A DNA stretch of 64,000 bases from Wolbachia endosymbiont (group B) of Protocalliphora azurea (GTDB lineage Bacteria; Pseudomonadota; Alphaproteobacteria; Rickettsiales; Anaplasmataceae), in contig NZ_OX366394.1 in assembly GCF_947251865.1 (NCBI RefSeq), forward strand, positions 1,302,001 through 1,366,000. Direction: 5' to 3'. Below are positions 9,037 to 19,287 of the stretch, in pieces. The notes under the pieces were generated by a model. It had not been told where the DNA came from. It made no database searches and saw only the letters and a list, made by a program, of their open reading frames with translations. A program made the position numbers and the translations under genes. How positions within the stretch are numbered: the first letter of the stretch is position 1; each line of letters starts with the position of its first letter.

Positions 9037-9987
9037 TCAATGCTTTCTATAAATTTTCAAGTATTCTGGTACCACATTTTCAATTGCTAGTGGTCTAATT
9101 TTCATTGTTCCGAGATCATCTGACTTTTCGATTGAACTACTCATCATAACTTTCACCTGATCTCGAGTAAGTATAGGGCTTGCATCTCCGGTTATAGGTT
9201 TTAACAGTACAGAAACAACTTTACTTTCTAAGAAAAAGGCTATCAATCTTGCCATTGGAAAAGGTACATTGATCAGTAGACACTTTCTGTTAGTCACATT
9301 CAGAATAAACTTTAATAAGCTTTTAAAAGAGTAAACTTTTGGTCCACCTATATTATAAATTTTTTTATCTTGCTTATTAAAGCTGATAATACGGTATACC
9401 ACTTCAGCTAAGTTTGTTACACATATCGGCTGAAACTTCGTTATTCCACTACCGATTAACGGCAAAAAAGGAAGAATTGTTGCTAATCTTGCAAATTTAT
9501 TGAAGAAACTATCTTCTTTACCGAATACAAGACTTGGCTTAATTATTATTGCTCCCTGAAATGCTGAAGTTACAGCTTTTTCACCTTCTAATTTACTGTG
9601 GGCGTATCTTGACAGCTTACTATTTTCTATTCCCATGGCAGAAAAATGTATCATCATGTATACACTTTTTATTTGCGCAGCTTTTGCTATTCTTTCAGCT
9701 ACTCTAACATGAACGTCATAGAAATCGTATTTTCTTTTTTCATATAATATTCCTACTAAATTTATAACAACATCACACCCCTCCATACTTTCTAAAATTG
9801 ATCTTTCATTAAAAAAATCTCCTTCAATTATTGATATTTGTCCTAAATTTCCACATAACTTCAGACAAGCAGCTTTTTCCTGATCACGAGTAAATATTCT
9901 TATTAAATACCCCGCCGCTGCCAAGCGTCTTACGATGTGTTTTCCTATAAATCCCGTTCCACCAAAAATAATTATACGTTTTATCAC
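9037..9987 (-). CDS. NAD(P)-binding protein, complex I NDUFA9-like
   Basis: An atypical short-chain dehydrogenase fold. The N terminus IIIFGGTGFIGKHIVRRL is the NAD(P)-binding Rossmann motif, followed by GCDVVINLVGILYE and a SRYAHSKLEGEKAV motif close to YxxxK. This pattern fits the NDUFA9/complex I assembly group, which probably stabilises NADH dehydrogenase. The open frame extends to a TTG at 10002, but I chose the GTG at 9987 because GGAAG sits 8 nt before it. That gives 316 residues. The catalytic role, if any, is unknown. Confidence 0.82.
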   Translation of the reverse strand: MIKRIIIFGGTGFIGKHIVRRLAAAGYLIRIFTRDQEKAACLKLCGNLGQISIIEGDFFNERSILESMEGCDVVINLVGILYEKRKYDFYDVHVRVAERIAKAAQIKSVYMMIHFSAMGIENSKLSRYAHSKLEGEKAVTSAFQGAIIIKPSLVFGKEDSFFNKFARLATILPFLPLIGSGITKFQPICVTNLAEVVYRIISFNKQDKKIYNIGGPKVYSFKSLLKFILNVTNRKCLLINVPFPMARLIAFFLESKVVSVLLKPITGDASPILTRDQVKVMMSSSIEKSDDLGTMKIRPLAIENVVPEYLKIYRKH

Positions 9988-10035
9988 AGTTAAAACTTCC
10001 AATAACTTAACTTTAAATTAATACAATAGTTTTAT

Positions 10036-11412
10036 TTAATATTCTATTGTGAATTCCTGCACTATAAGGTCCATTCTCATTCCATGAGAACCTTTAACTA
10101 AAATTACATCATTACCTTGAACAATATTAGCTAAATTACTTTTCAATTGGTTAGAATCATCGAAATGCATGCCTTTTATATTCTCCGGTAAAAGTTTATT
10201 CAATTCTAACATAAATTTACCAACTGTATGAACTTTATTCACATTTTGTTCTACTATAGAGTCAAGCAATTCTGTATGAAATACTATGCTTTCATTACCA
10301 AGTCCTAACATATCGCCAAGTAGTGCCACTTTTCTTAAATTAGAATATGTACCTAAAGTTCTTATTGCAGCCTTCATTGAAGTAGGGTTAGCATTATAGG
10401 AGTCGTTAATCAAATGTACTAATTTTCCATTGTATTTAGCTTGATGAACATTACCTCTACCTTCTGTTACAGTAAAATTCTCAAGTGCTAGTGGTAATTT
10501 AGATAAATCAAGTTCGAGACTTTGCAAAACTGCTGTAACAACTAATGCAGAGTATGCAAAATGTTCGCCTTTTACAGGTAAATTACAGTTCATAATTTGA
10601 CCACTGTTCAGTTTGATTTTTAAATTTAGACCGTTATCGTCTCTTATTAGTTCTAACAAACAAACAGTAGCACTTTCATTCTTACCAAAGCTTACTACAT
10701 TTCTGTTAGCATTTGATAAGAGATAATCATAATGTTCATTATCCTTATTCAAAACCAAAGTACCATTATTTTTCATACCATGTAGAATTTCTAATTTCGC
10801 TTGCGCAATATCAAGTAGAGATGAAAAGTTTTCAACATGCGCAGGTTCAATGTTGGTAATAACTGCAATATCCGGATTGCTAATCTTCGATAACTCTTTT
10901 ATTTCACCAGCTCTACTCATTCCTATTTCAAGGATTAAATACTGGCAGTCTTCTGGCGCTTTTAGAATCGTAAAAGGCAATCCTATATTATTATTCAAGT
11001 TACCTTCATTTACATGAGATACTCCATAATGCAACAAAACAGTGTTAAGCATATCTTTTGTAGTGGTTTTCCCAACACTACCTGTAATTGTGATAACTTT
11101 AGCATTAACAAGAATATTTCTAATGTAATATGATGCCATATTATGCAAAGCTTTTAGAGTATCTTGCACAATAATTAGAGGAAAATTTCTATATTTATCT
11201 TCGCTTACTACCGCAGCAACAGCTCCTTTTAAAAATGCTTCATGTAGAAAATCATGCCCATCAAATTTCTTTCCCTTGAGAGCAATAAATAAATCACCTT
11301 TTTTTATGCTTCTTGTATCCGTTGAAATATTTGAGCTATACACCGAATTACAAACACCCTCCCCTCTTCCGCCAGTAGCATCTATAATATTATTTGCGTT
11401 CCATTTTAACAT
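10036..11412 (-). CDS. murF: UDP-N-acetylmuramoyl-tripeptide--D-alanyl-D-alanine ligase
   Basis: A 458-residue Mur ligase with an N-terminal substrate-binding domain (STDTRSIKKGDLFIALKG), ATP-binding loop ITGSVGKTTTKDM (around 111-117), central LEIGMSRAGEI and C-terminal domain LINDSYNANPTSMKAAI. It adds D-Ala-D-Ala to the UDP-MurNAc-tripeptide in the cytoplasm. Wolbachia keep lipid II synthesis without a full wall; mraY, murG and lysC in this window belong to the same pathway but sit apart. Confidence 0.96.
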   Translation of the reverse strand: MLKWNANNIIDATGGRGEGVCNSVYSSNISTDTRSIKKGDLFIALKGKKFDGHDFLHEAFLKGAVAAVVSEDKYRNFPLIIVQDTLKALHNMASYYIRNILVNAKVITITGSVGKTTTKDMLNTVLLHYGVSHVNEGNLNNNIGLPFTILKAPEDCQYLILEIGMSRAGEIKELSKISNPDIAVITNIEPAHVENFSSLLDIAQAKLEILHGMKNNGTLVLNKDNEHYDYLLSNANRNVVSFGKNESATVCLLELIRDDNGLNLKIKLNSGQIMNCNLPVKGEHFAYSALVVTAVLQSLELDLSKLPLALENFTVTEGRGNVHQAKYNGKLVHLINDSYNANPTSMKAAIRTLGTYSNLRKVALLGDMLGLGNESIVFHTELLDSIVEQNVNKVHTVGKFMLELNKLLPENIKGMHFDDSNQLKSNLANIVQGNDVILVKGSHGMRMDLIVQEFTIEY

Positions 11413-11596
11413 AATTTATCTTTAAAGGTAATTTGAACAAGAAAAGCAGCAAAAATACTACATACTTTGGTAATGTACAAATAATGATTGCTATTTCTAT
11501 AATTTCATCTTATAATAGATATACAAGCTTAAATATTTTCGTCTATAATTGAGTGTGTTTTACTATCTGATTGTAGAAAGTGACTTGGAGGTATGT

Positions 11597-12331
11597 ATGG
11601 CAAAAGGTGAGTCAAATAAAAAGTCTATTTTGGCTAAGATAAAAGGCGTGTTTTTTCTTGTGCCTAAAGCACTTATTTATCCTATGAAGAAACCGTTTGC
11701 TTCAATTGATGAAATGAAGCATGATGCTAAAGTTTCATTAAAAAACGCTGTGAGTGATTTGCCTAAAGAAGAAGAGAAATATGACCCACCTATAAAAACC
11801 ACAGAAGCTAGTAAGTACCTCGGCATACAAATAACAAAACAAGAAAAAGGTAAGGTAAGTTTTTTAGCGTCAAGAACTTTAACGGGGGATATACCTTACT
11901 TGAGTCCAGAGAAATTAGATGAAATAAGGGAAGATCTGCCCAATATAACTATTTTTAGAGAAGAAAACAAAATTGTAATTGAAGTTGATGTTGAAAAAAT
12001 TATCCAAGAAATAAAAGATAAAAATCTAGGTATGGATGAAAAAGTAATGAAAAAGTACGCTCTTGAAGGAATTTATAATAAGATTGATTGTGATCTTAAA
12101 AATTTGGCAAAAATTACTGGTGGAGAGTTTAAAGTTCACACAGATCGGAAATTGCTGTATGGTATTGCAGAAAAGTTGTATAGTGGATATGATAGTAAAA
12201 AGCAGAAGTCACAGGAAGTTGTAAGGCCTATGGATAAAGAAAAGTCATCAGAGAAAATTTTAAATAATTGGCAAAAAGCTATTAAACAAGATTTTGAAAG
12301 TTGCGAAAGCATAAGAGGTAGGGGGAAATAA
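11597..12331 (+). CDS. Hypothetical protein, Wolbachia type
   Basis: I do not recognise a family. The frame is open from a GTG at 11549, but the ATG at 11597 is preceded by GGAGG at 11587-11591 and starts a lysine-rich protein (MAKGESNKKSILAKIKG) of 244 residues. A short hydrophobic stretch (VFFLVPKALIYP) follows, then a charged soluble domain (IFREENKIVIEVDVEKII). No catalytic motif is seen. It lies 3 nt upstream of another small unknown gene, probably in one transcript. Confidence 0.7.
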   Translation: MAKGESNKKSILAKIKGVFFLVPKALIYPMKKPFASIDEMKHDAKVSLKNAVSDLPKEEEKYDPPIKTTEASKYLGIQITKQEKGKVSFLASRTLTGDIPYLSPEKLDEIREDLPNITIFREENKIVIEVDVEKIIQEIKDKNLGMDEKVMKKYALEGIYNKIDCDLKNLAKITGGEFKVHTDRKLLYGIAEKLYSGYDSKKQKSQEVVRPMDKEKSSEKILNNWQKAIKQDFESCESIRGRGK

Positions 12332-12334
12332 ATT

Positions 12335-12619
12335 ATGGAGAGTGTTATGAAAGAAGTTCAAATAGAGGAAAGGTATCATAGCCTAACTGTTCCTGGAGAT
12401 ATGTATCATTTACAACCAGAAGTTATTGCTGCAAGAAGGGCAAATAGAATAGAAACTTTTTCAAAAAGACACCAAATGGACTATGGGTCAATTTTGCGTG
12501 GACAAGATATACAGCTAAAAGACGACGTTTCAAGTCTTGAAGATGCTTCTAGCGAAGCAGCAATAAGCCCACCTTCTACACCAAATCATAAGCAAAATAG
12601 AAGAGGACCAGGAATTTAA
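12335..12619 (+). CDS. Small hypothetical protein
   Basis: A 94-residue hydrophilic protein of unknown function. It begins MESVMKEVQIEERYH and ends in a Pro/Asn/Arg-rich tail (STPNHKQNRRGPGI) that looks disordered. It follows the preceding unknown gene by 3 nt and precedes the HIT protein gene by 6 nt, so the three are probably co-transcribed. A second ATG at 12347 is possible. Confidence 0.6.
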   Translation: MESVMKEVQIEERYHSLTVPGDMYHLQPEVIAARRANRIETFSKRHQMDYGSILRGQDIQLKDDVSSLEDASSEAAISPPSTPNHKQNRRGPGI

Positions 12620-12625
12620 TAAAGT

Positions 12626-12994
12626 ATGGGTAGTACAGCTTATGATGACACTAATATCTTTGCTAAGATATTAAGAGGTGAGTTGTCTTATGAGGAAATA
12701 CATAAAAATGAAAATGTGCTGGCTTTTCGTGATAAGTATCCTGATGCACCAGTTCATATTCTAGTTATACCAAAAGCTCAATACGTTTCATACGATGATT
12801 TTGTTCTGAAAGCTTCCGAAGAGGAAATAGTAAGTTTTTTTAAAACTGTTAGAGAAATAGCACATAAATATAACTTAGAAAAAACAGGATATAGATTAGT
12901 TACTAATCACGGTAAAGATGGAGAGCAAGTTATACCGCACTTTCACATACATATTTTAGGTGGTAAAAGATTAGGAAAGCATGTAAATTCATAG
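12626..12994 (+). CDS. HIT-family nucleotide hydrolase (HinT-like)
   Basis: A 122-residue protein with a histidine triad HFHIHILGG near the C terminus and the family's DxNIFAKILRGE start (DDTNIFAKILRGELSYE) and AFRDKYPDAPVHILVIPK. It is normal HinT length. HinT enzymes hydrolyse phosphoramidates such as AMP-lysine and lysyl-AMP adducts. It follows the 94-residue unknown closely and precedes nuoA by 17 nt. Confidence 0.94.
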   Translation: MGSTAYDDTNIFAKILRGELSYEEIHKNENVLAFRDKYPDAPVHILVIPKAQYVSYDDFVLKASEEEIVSFFKTVREIAHKYNLEKTGYRLVTNHGKDGEQVIPHFHIHILGGKRLGKHVNS

Positions 12995-13011
12995 TGTTAT
13001 ATGTTTTTTAA

Positions 13012-13365
13012 ATGAGTGAATATTTAACCATATTAATTTTTATCTGTGTATCAATTGTAGTATCCTTTACTTTAGGTGTATTACCTATGTTTCTTGCAGT
13101 CAGTAACCCAGATGGTGAAAAGCTTTCTACATATGAGTGTGGCTTTAATCCTTTATCAAGAGCCAGAAAAAGTTTCGACATAAAATTTTACTTAGTTGCA
13201 ATATTGTTCATAATATTCGATTTAGAAATTGCTTTTCTTTTCCCTTGGGCCGTTTCTTTATCTAAAATAAGCTATTGCGGATTTTGGTCTATGATGATAT
13301 TCCTTGCAATACTTACTATAGGCTTTCTTTATGAGTGGTGTAAAGGTGCGTTGGAATGGGAATAA
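13012..13365 (+). CDS. nuoA: NADH-quinone oxidoreductase subunit A
   Basis: A 117-residue membrane subunit with three hydrophobic segments. The NuoA signature is present: [16 protein letters not shown], the acidic [13 protein letters not shown] helix and the C-terminal [14 protein letters not shown]. It forms part of the quinone-binding membrane junction of complex I. It overlaps nuoB by 10 nt and heads a nuoA-nuoB-nuoC-mdh run. Confidence 0.97.
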   Translation: MSEYLTILIFICVSIVVSFTLGVLPMFLAVSNPDGEKLSTYECGFNPLSRARKSFDIKFYLVAILFIIFDLEIAFLFPWAVSLSKISYCGFWSMMIFLAILTIGFLYEWCKGALEWE

Positions 13366-13859
13366 ATTTATCTAATGGCGACTGGAATCGTTACAAAAAA
13401 GAAGGTTTTCTTATCACTAAATTTGGCGATTTAATAGATTATATAATGAACTGGGCAAGGTCTGGTTCATTGTGGCCAATGACATTTGGTCTTGCATGTT
13501 GCGCAGTAGAGATGATGCACACTGCATCCAGTCGTTATGATCTTGATAGATATGGCATAATCTTTCGTGCAAGCCCAAGGCAAGCAGATGTTATGATTGT
13601 TGCTGGCACGTTAACTAATAAAATGGCAGCAGCATTGCGTAAAGTTTATGATCAAATGGCAGATCCCAAATACGTCGTCTCTATGGGAAGTTGTGCAAAT
13701 GGCGGTGGCTATTATCATTATTCTTACTCAGTAGTCCGTGGTTGCGATAGAATTGTGCCAGTTGATGTGTATGTTCCTGGATGCCCTCCAACTGCTGAGG
13801 CGTTGCTATATGGAATGCTATGTCTACAAAATAAAATAAAACGAACTAAAAATATATAG
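13356..13859 (+). CDS. nuoB: NADH-quinone oxidoreductase subunit B
   Basis: A 167-residue complex I subunit that carries the N2 iron-sulfur cluster. Cluster ligands are visible in [24 protein letters not shown] and [17 protein letters not shown]. The ATG lies inside the end of nuoA (10-nt overlap), and nuoC starts 1 nt after its stop, indicating tight translational coupling. Confidence 0.98.
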   Translation: MGINLSNGDWNRYKKEGFLITKFGDLIDYIMNWARSGSLWPMTFGLACCAVEMMHTASSRYDLDRYGIIFRASPRQADVMIVAGTLTNKMAAALRKVYDQMADPKYVVSMGSCANGGGYYHYSYSVVRGCDRIVPVDVYVPGCPPTAEALLYGMLCLQNKIKRTKNI

Positions 13860-13860
13860 C

Positions 13861-14436
13861 ATGGATAAAACTGCAAAATACATACAAAAAAAGACTAAAT
13901 GTGAATGTATTCAGAAAAATGATGGCACTATTGTAATATATTCAGCTTTGAATGACATTGAAAATCACTTACTCTTTCTACGTGATGATGAAAAGTGTAG
14001 GCTTGAATTATTAGTTGACGTTTTTGGGGTTGATTACCCAGATAGAGAAAAACGTTTCGAGCTAATATACAATTTGCTCAGCGTTGTACACAATATCAGA
14101 GTGCACATAAAGCTTCAGTTATGTGAAGGTGATATACCTCTAAGTGTAGCAAAGATATTTAACGCAGCTTCGTGGTTTGAGCGTGAAGTATTTGATATGT
14201 ATGGAATAGAGTTTTCTGATCACCCAGATTTACGTAGGATTTTAACGGATTATGGATTCAAAGGTCATCCAATGTTAAAAGATTTTCCTCTCACTGGCTA
14301 CGAGGAAGTAAGATACGATATAGAGGCAAAAAAGGTTGTATATAATCCTATAGACTTACCACAAGATTTTCGTATGTTTGACAGCTTATCCCCTTGGGAA
14401 GTTAGTAAAGCCACAAAAGTAAATATAAAGGAGTAG
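13861..14436 (+). CDS. nuoC: NADH-quinone oxidoreductase subunit C
   Basis: A 191-residue NuoC with the 30 kDa subunit core: ASWFEREVFDMYGIEFSDHPDLRRILTDY is present across residues ~105-133, followed by HPMLKDFPLTGYEE. It belongs to the hydrophilic arm of complex I. No NuoD fusion is present and nuoD does not follow; mdh follows 3 nt downstream instead, showing that the complex I genes are split in this genome. Confidence 0.97.
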   Translation: MDKTAKYIQKKTKCECIQKNDGTIVIYSALNDIENHLLFLRDDEKCRLELLVDVFGVDYPDREKRFELIYNLLSVVHNIRVHIKLQLCEGDIPLSVAKIFNAASWFEREVFDMYGIEFSDHPDLRRILTDYGFKGHPMLKDFPLTGYEEVRYDIEAKKVVYNPIDLPQDFRMFDSLSPWEVSKATKVNIKE

Positions 14437-15384
<948 letters not shown>

Positions 15385-15389
15385 TTGCC

Positions 15390-16178
15390 CTATAGAATTT
15401 CTTTGAGCTCAAGCTTCGAAAACAGTCTAAAAAAATTATTTGTAGTTATTTTTGCTACTTCTTCTGGCGATTCATTCCATAATTTCGCTAAACAATTCAC
15501 AACGTATTTCACCATTGCTGGTTCATTTTTTTTTCCTCTGTAAGGCTCAGGTGACAGGTAAGGTGCATCAGTTTCAACTAAAACACGCTCACGTGGCACA
15601 TTTTGTGCAATTTCTCTTAGTAAGTTCGCATTTTTAAAAGTAATAATTCCAGAAAATGAAATGTATAATCCCAAGTCCATAGCCTTATAAGCAAGCTCTT
15701 TAGAAGAAGCAAAGCAATGCATTACTCCACTAAAAGCGTCCTTCTTCATTTCTGAATTTAACATATCAATCATCTCACTATCAGCACTTCTAGTGTGAAT
15801 AACTAAAGGTAATCCTGTTACTTTTGCCGCTTCTATGTGTGATGCAAAACTTTTTTTTTGATTGCTTTTGTTATCAGATTTATAAAAATCTAATCCGGTT
15901 TCACCGATACTAATTACCTTTTTGCCCTTAGTAAATTCAATCAATTCATCAGCATTTATACACTCACCTTTTTCCACAGTAGTATCAAGCGGATGTATAC
16001 CAACGGAGCAGTAGACTTGATCATAGGATGAAGAGATTTTTAATAATTTAGGGATATCATTAATGCTTATACATATGTTATGCAAAATTCTCACACCATT
16101 TTGCTCTGCTCTTGAAATTACCTTTGGTATTTCATCATCAGAAAAATAAATTAGATGACAATGAGAATCAACTATCAT
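15390..16178 (-). CDS. TatD-family metal-dependent hydrolase
   Basis: A 262-residue TIM-barrel hydrolase. Metal ligands are visible: VDSHCHL at the N terminus, SIGETGLDFYK, VIHTRSADSE, MHCFASSKE and VETDAPYLSP. The family are 3'-5' DNases / deacylases involved in DNA repair and quality control. Its start overlaps the end of rppH by 11 nt, so three minus-strand genes (P-loop kinase, rppH, tatD) form a probable operon. Confidence 0.95.
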   Translation of the reverse strand: MIVDSHCHLIYFSDDEIPKVISRAEQNGVRILHNICISINDIPKLLKISSSYDQVYCSVGIHPLDTTVEKGECINADELIEFTKGKKVISIGETGLDFYKSDNKSNQKKSFASHIEAAKVTGLPLVIHTRSADSEMIDMLNSEMKKDAFSGVMHCFASSKELAYKAMDLGLYISFSGIITFKNANLLREIAQNVPRERVLVETDAPYLSPEPYRGKKNEPAMVKYVVNCLAKLWNESPEEVAKITTNNFFRLFSKLELKEIL

Positions 16179-16656
16179 AAATAGATCCTTTTATGATAGA
16201 AGAAAACTCTTCTATCACTTTTTTATAAACTTCTTTTTTGAACGGTATAGCACTGGCTACCAAATCATCCACATTTTGCCAACGCCACTCTTTGAACTCT
16301 GGATGATCAGTATAGTTAATATTAATATCCTTATCCTTCCCACAAAATTTCATTAAGAACCACCTTTGCTTTTGGCCAGAATATCTCCCATTCCAGCATA
16401 TCGGTATAACTTCCTCGGGTAAGTTGTAATATATCCACTCTTTATTTTGAGCCACAACTTCTGCTTCATCAGTACCAACTTCCTCCAATAGCTCACGTAG
16501 CGCTGCCTGCTCTAGCTCTTCACCTTCATCAACTCCTCCTTGTGGCATCTGCCAATAAGAGTCACTATCAAAACGTTTTCCAATAAAAATATTTCCCTGT
16601 TTGTTAAATAACATTATGCCAACACAAGGGCGATACTCTTTCTCCTCACTAATCAC
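16168..16656 (-). CDS. rppH: RNA pyrophosphohydrolase (Nudix)
   Basis: A 162-residue Nudix enzyme starting RPCVGIMLFNKQG. The Nudix box GGVDEGEELEQAALRELLEE is complete and is preceded by YWQMPQ. The alphaproteobacterial RppH/IalA group removes pyrophosphate from mRNA 5' ends or hydrolyses dinucleoside polyphosphates. It overlaps both neighbours by 8-11 nt. Confidence 0.94.
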   Translation of the reverse strand: MISEEKEYRPCVGIMLFNKQGNIFIGKRFDSDSYWQMPQGGVDEGEELEQAALRELLEEVGTDEAEVVAQNKEWIYYNLPEEVIPICWNGRYSGQKQRWFLMKFCGKDKDININYTDHPEFKEWRWQNVDDLVASAIPFKKEVYKKVIEEFSSIIKGSIYDS

Positions 16657-17248
16657 AAATACTCTCTGTTGCTAAATTATCTATCATAGAAGTTCCAACT
16701 ACTTTTTTACTATTCATTTTTTCAACAATTTTTTTTGCAACTTCTTTTGCGCTTAAGTTTGAGCTATCAATTTCAAGTGAACCTTGAGGGACAAATAGTT
16801 TCTTTCCTTTAATTCTTCTCATAGCAAAATCTGAATCAGTAATTTTTCTCTCCTGCTCTCTTTCCTTTAATTGAACGCGCTTTACTAGTTCTCCACTATT
16901 ACAATATAACACCACAGGGAGAATCTCCACGTTCATTTTTTTACTTAAATTCACCACTGAGTTGTATACTTTTTGATCATAGGAATCACCTTTTATCAAT
17001 TCGTTTGTAAATATATAATGCTTTGATTCTATATGGTATTTTTCCAATATTGCTAACATATTCTCTCTAATCACAAAAATTTTTTCCCATATTTCACTTG
17101 TAACCTCAGCATTTCTGAAGTCAATCATATCAAATATAATATTATTAAACAGGTTATTGTCTACTATCACCCCATCAATAATATTACACAGCTCTTTTGC
17201 AATCGTAAGTTTGCCACTACCCGGAAATCCGATTAAGTAAATGATCAT
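16649..17248 (-). CDS. P-loop kinase-like protein (AAA_33/shikimate kinase-like)
   Basis: A 199-residue protein starting with a Walker A motif, IYLIGFPGSGKLTIAKEL, then a predicted small-molecule kinase fold with PVVLYCNSGELVKRV and an arginine-rich lid (REQERKITDSDFAMRR). The Walker A has Leu where Ser/Thr is usual after Lys (GKL-T), as seen in some AAA_33 proteins. The substrate is unknown. It is the first gene of the minus-strand run with rppH and tatD. Confidence 0.72.
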   Translation of the reverse strand: MIIYLIGFPGSGKLTIAKELCNIIDGVIVDNNLFNNIIFDMIDFRNAEVTSEIWEKIFVIRENMLAILEKYHIESKHYIFTNELIKGDSYDQKVYNSVVNLSKKMNVEILPVVLYCNSGELVKRVQLKEREQERKITDSDFAMRRIKGKKLFVPQGSLEIDSSNLSAKEVAKKIVEKMNSKKVVGTSMIDNLATESICD

Positions 17249-17376
17249 ACCATCAGAAAACTATCATATATTACAAATATATGTATTATAAACGTTACAC
17301 TAGAAACATATCAAAAATAGTTCATATTCAGAAATTTTGAGTGTATCATTACAGATAAATTATATAATTTAGAATA

Positions 17377-17694
17377 ATGAATGGTGATACAGAATCAATA
17401 AAAAATACAATTGTAGATGTAATAGATCAAAACAAAGGTCAAGATATAGTTACTTTTGATGTACAGAATAAAACTGTCATTGCAAAATATATGATCATTG
17501 CATCCGGTGATTCGAGCCGCCATGTAAAAGCATTAGCTGAGCACGTGATGAAAAATCTCAAGCAATATGATAAAATAGATGTAGAAGGTATGGATGAAGG
17601 TAACTGGGTGATTGTGAATTTTCAAGGTATAATGGTTCACCTATTCAGGCCAGAAGTAAGAGAATATTATAAGATAGAAGAGTTATGGAATTGA
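17377..17694 (+). CDS. rsfS: Ribosome silencing factor
   Basis: A 105-residue Iojap/RsfS protein with the conserved YMIIASGDSSRHVKALAEHV segment and the C-terminal DWVVVDF-like motif (GNWVIVNFQGIMVHLF) ending RPEVREYYKIEELW. It binds L14 on the large subunit and blocks subunit joining under stress. It is monocistronic here, followed by a palindromic repeat. Confidence 0.95.
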   Translation: MNGDTESIKNTIVDVIDQNKGQDIVTFDVQNKTVIAKYMIIASGDSSRHVKALAEHVMKNLKQYDKIDVEGMDEGNWVIVNFQGIMVHLFRPEVREYYKIEELWN

Positions 17695-17760
17695 TTATCC
17701 AGGTAGCTGGTATACACTTTCAAATGTTGTAATTTTGAAGGCAACCCTTATGAAGTTGGT

Positions 17761-17884
17761 GGTGTCATTCCAGTGCTTGACGCTGGAATCTAGAAAACTT
17801 AATCATAAACGAGCACACTATACAACATTTTTGATGAAATTTCATAATAAACTGGATTCCAGCGTCAAGCACTGGAATGACACC
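17761..17884. repeat. Palindromic repeat, near-perfect 33-bp arms
   Basis: The left arm 17761-17793 (ggtgtcattccagtgcttga...) and the right arm 17852-17884 are inverted copies with one mismatch, around a 58-bp middle. It is the best preserved copy of the palindromic family in this window and sits between rsfS and tyrS. The folded RNA would be a long hairpin. Confidence 0.9.
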
Positions 17885-17922
17885 ATCGTTAACAACACCG
17901 TTTACACACAAAATAACATATT

Positions 17923-19185
17923 ATGAAACATAAATCCGAGTTTTTAAACTTCATTCAAGAAAGAGGATACCTATATCAATGTACAAACATTGATAGGTTA
18001 GACCAGCTATTATCACAAGATAATTATATAATTGCATACATTGGGTTTGATTGTACGGCACCAAGTTTGCATATTGGCAGTCTCATTCAAATCATGATGC
18101 TCCGTCACCTACAAAAATTCGGTTATAAGCCAATAGTTCTACTTGGAGGTGGCACAACAAAAATTGGTGACCCATCTGGTAAAGACAAAGCAAGAAGCGT
18201 CTTGCCGATAGAAGATATCAATCAAAATATACTTGGTATAAAGAAAACCCTCGAGAAGATGATATCTTTCGATTATGGAAAAACTGGTGCAATCATAGTA
18301 AACAACGCAGATTGGTTAGATAACATAAAATATATAGACTTTTTGCGTGATATAGGGACACATTTTTCTGTAAATCGCATGTTAGGCTTTGATAGTGTGA
18401 AAATTAGGCTAGATAGGGAGCAAAATCTAAGCTTTCTCGAGTTTAATTACATGTTGTTACAAGCCTATGATTTTGTCGAGTTGAATAAAAAGTATGGCTG
18501 TCGTTTCCAGATTGGAGGGTCAGACCAATGGGGAAATATAGTAAACGGAATTGAACTTAGCAAAAAGTTAAATTTACCTGAGCTGTTTGGTCTTACCACA
18601 CCTCTTTTATTAAACGCACAAGGAAAAAAGATGGGCAAAACTGAAAGTGGGGCAGTATGGCTTGATGGCAGCATGCTAAATTCTTATGATTACTGGCAAT
18701 ATTTTCGCAATGTTGATGATCAAGATGTTGGTCGTTTCTTGAGACTTTTCACTGATTTACCAACTGATGAAATTAAAAAACTAGAGTCCTTGAAGGATCA
18801 AGAAACAAACGAAGCAAAAAAGGTTTTGGCAACAGAAGTGACGAAAATATGTCACGGTTGCAAAGAAGCCGAACTTGCACGATCTGCTGCAATCTCTGCT
18901 TTTGAAAATGAAGACAGTTCATTGCTTTCTGGTTACACTATTACAAAAGAACAAATTGCAAATGGTATACCCTTGATAGACCTGCTGTATGACACCGGTT
19001 TTGAACCTTCAAAAGGTGCGGCAAAGCGTTTAATACAAGGCAATGGATGCAAAGTTAATGATAATACTATAAACGATGTTAACTATACAATAAACTCTGA
19101 AAGCTTTAAAGGTCAGCCATTTATAAAATTATCTGCAGGAAAGAAACGACATATTAAAATTTTAGTGAGTGAAGTAAGAAAGTAA
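17923..19185 (+). CDS. tyrS: Tyrosyl-tRNA synthetase
   Basis: A 420-residue class I synthetase. The HIGH-type motif is PSLHIGSL, the KMSKS-type loop is GKKMGKTESG, and the tyrosine/tRNA-binding core shows YDFVELNKKYGCRFQIGGSD. A C-terminal S4-like RNA-binding domain is present (GAAKRLIQGNGCKVND). The ATG starts 38 nt after the palindromic repeat. It charges tRNA-Tyr. Confidence 0.97.
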   Translation: MKHKSEFLNFIQERGYLYQCTNIDRLDQLLSQDNYIIAYIGFDCTAPSLHIGSLIQIMMLRHLQKFGYKPIVLLGGGTTKIGDPSGKDKARSVLPIEDINQNILGIKKTLEKMISFDYGKTGAIIVNNADWLDNIKYIDFLRDIGTHFSVNRMLGFDSVKIRLDREQNLSFLEFNYMLLQAYDFVELNKKYGCRFQIGGSDQWGNIVNGIELSKKLNLPELFGLTTPLLLNAQGKKMGKTESGAVWLDGSMLNSYDYWQYFRNVDDQDVGRFLRLFTDLPTDEIKKLESLKDQETNEAKKVLATEVTKICHGCKEAELARSAAISAFENEDSSLLSGYTITKEQIANGIPLIDLLYDTGFEPSKGAAKRLIQGNGCKVNDNTINDVNYTINSESFKGQPFIKLSAGKKRHIKILVSEVRK

Positions 19186-19287
19186 ATTTGTCTCTGTTCA
19201 GCAGAATAGCAAAATAAGGTAGCCAAGAAAAGACAATTATAGGAACAAATGGATATCATTAAAGCAGCTGACACTGCGGCAGAATCG

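Noticed and set aside
17735..17926. 63-residue open frame between rsfS and tyrS
   Set aside because: It is made almost wholly of the palindromic repeat 17761-17884 and its flanks, with no ribosome binding site and no family resemblance.
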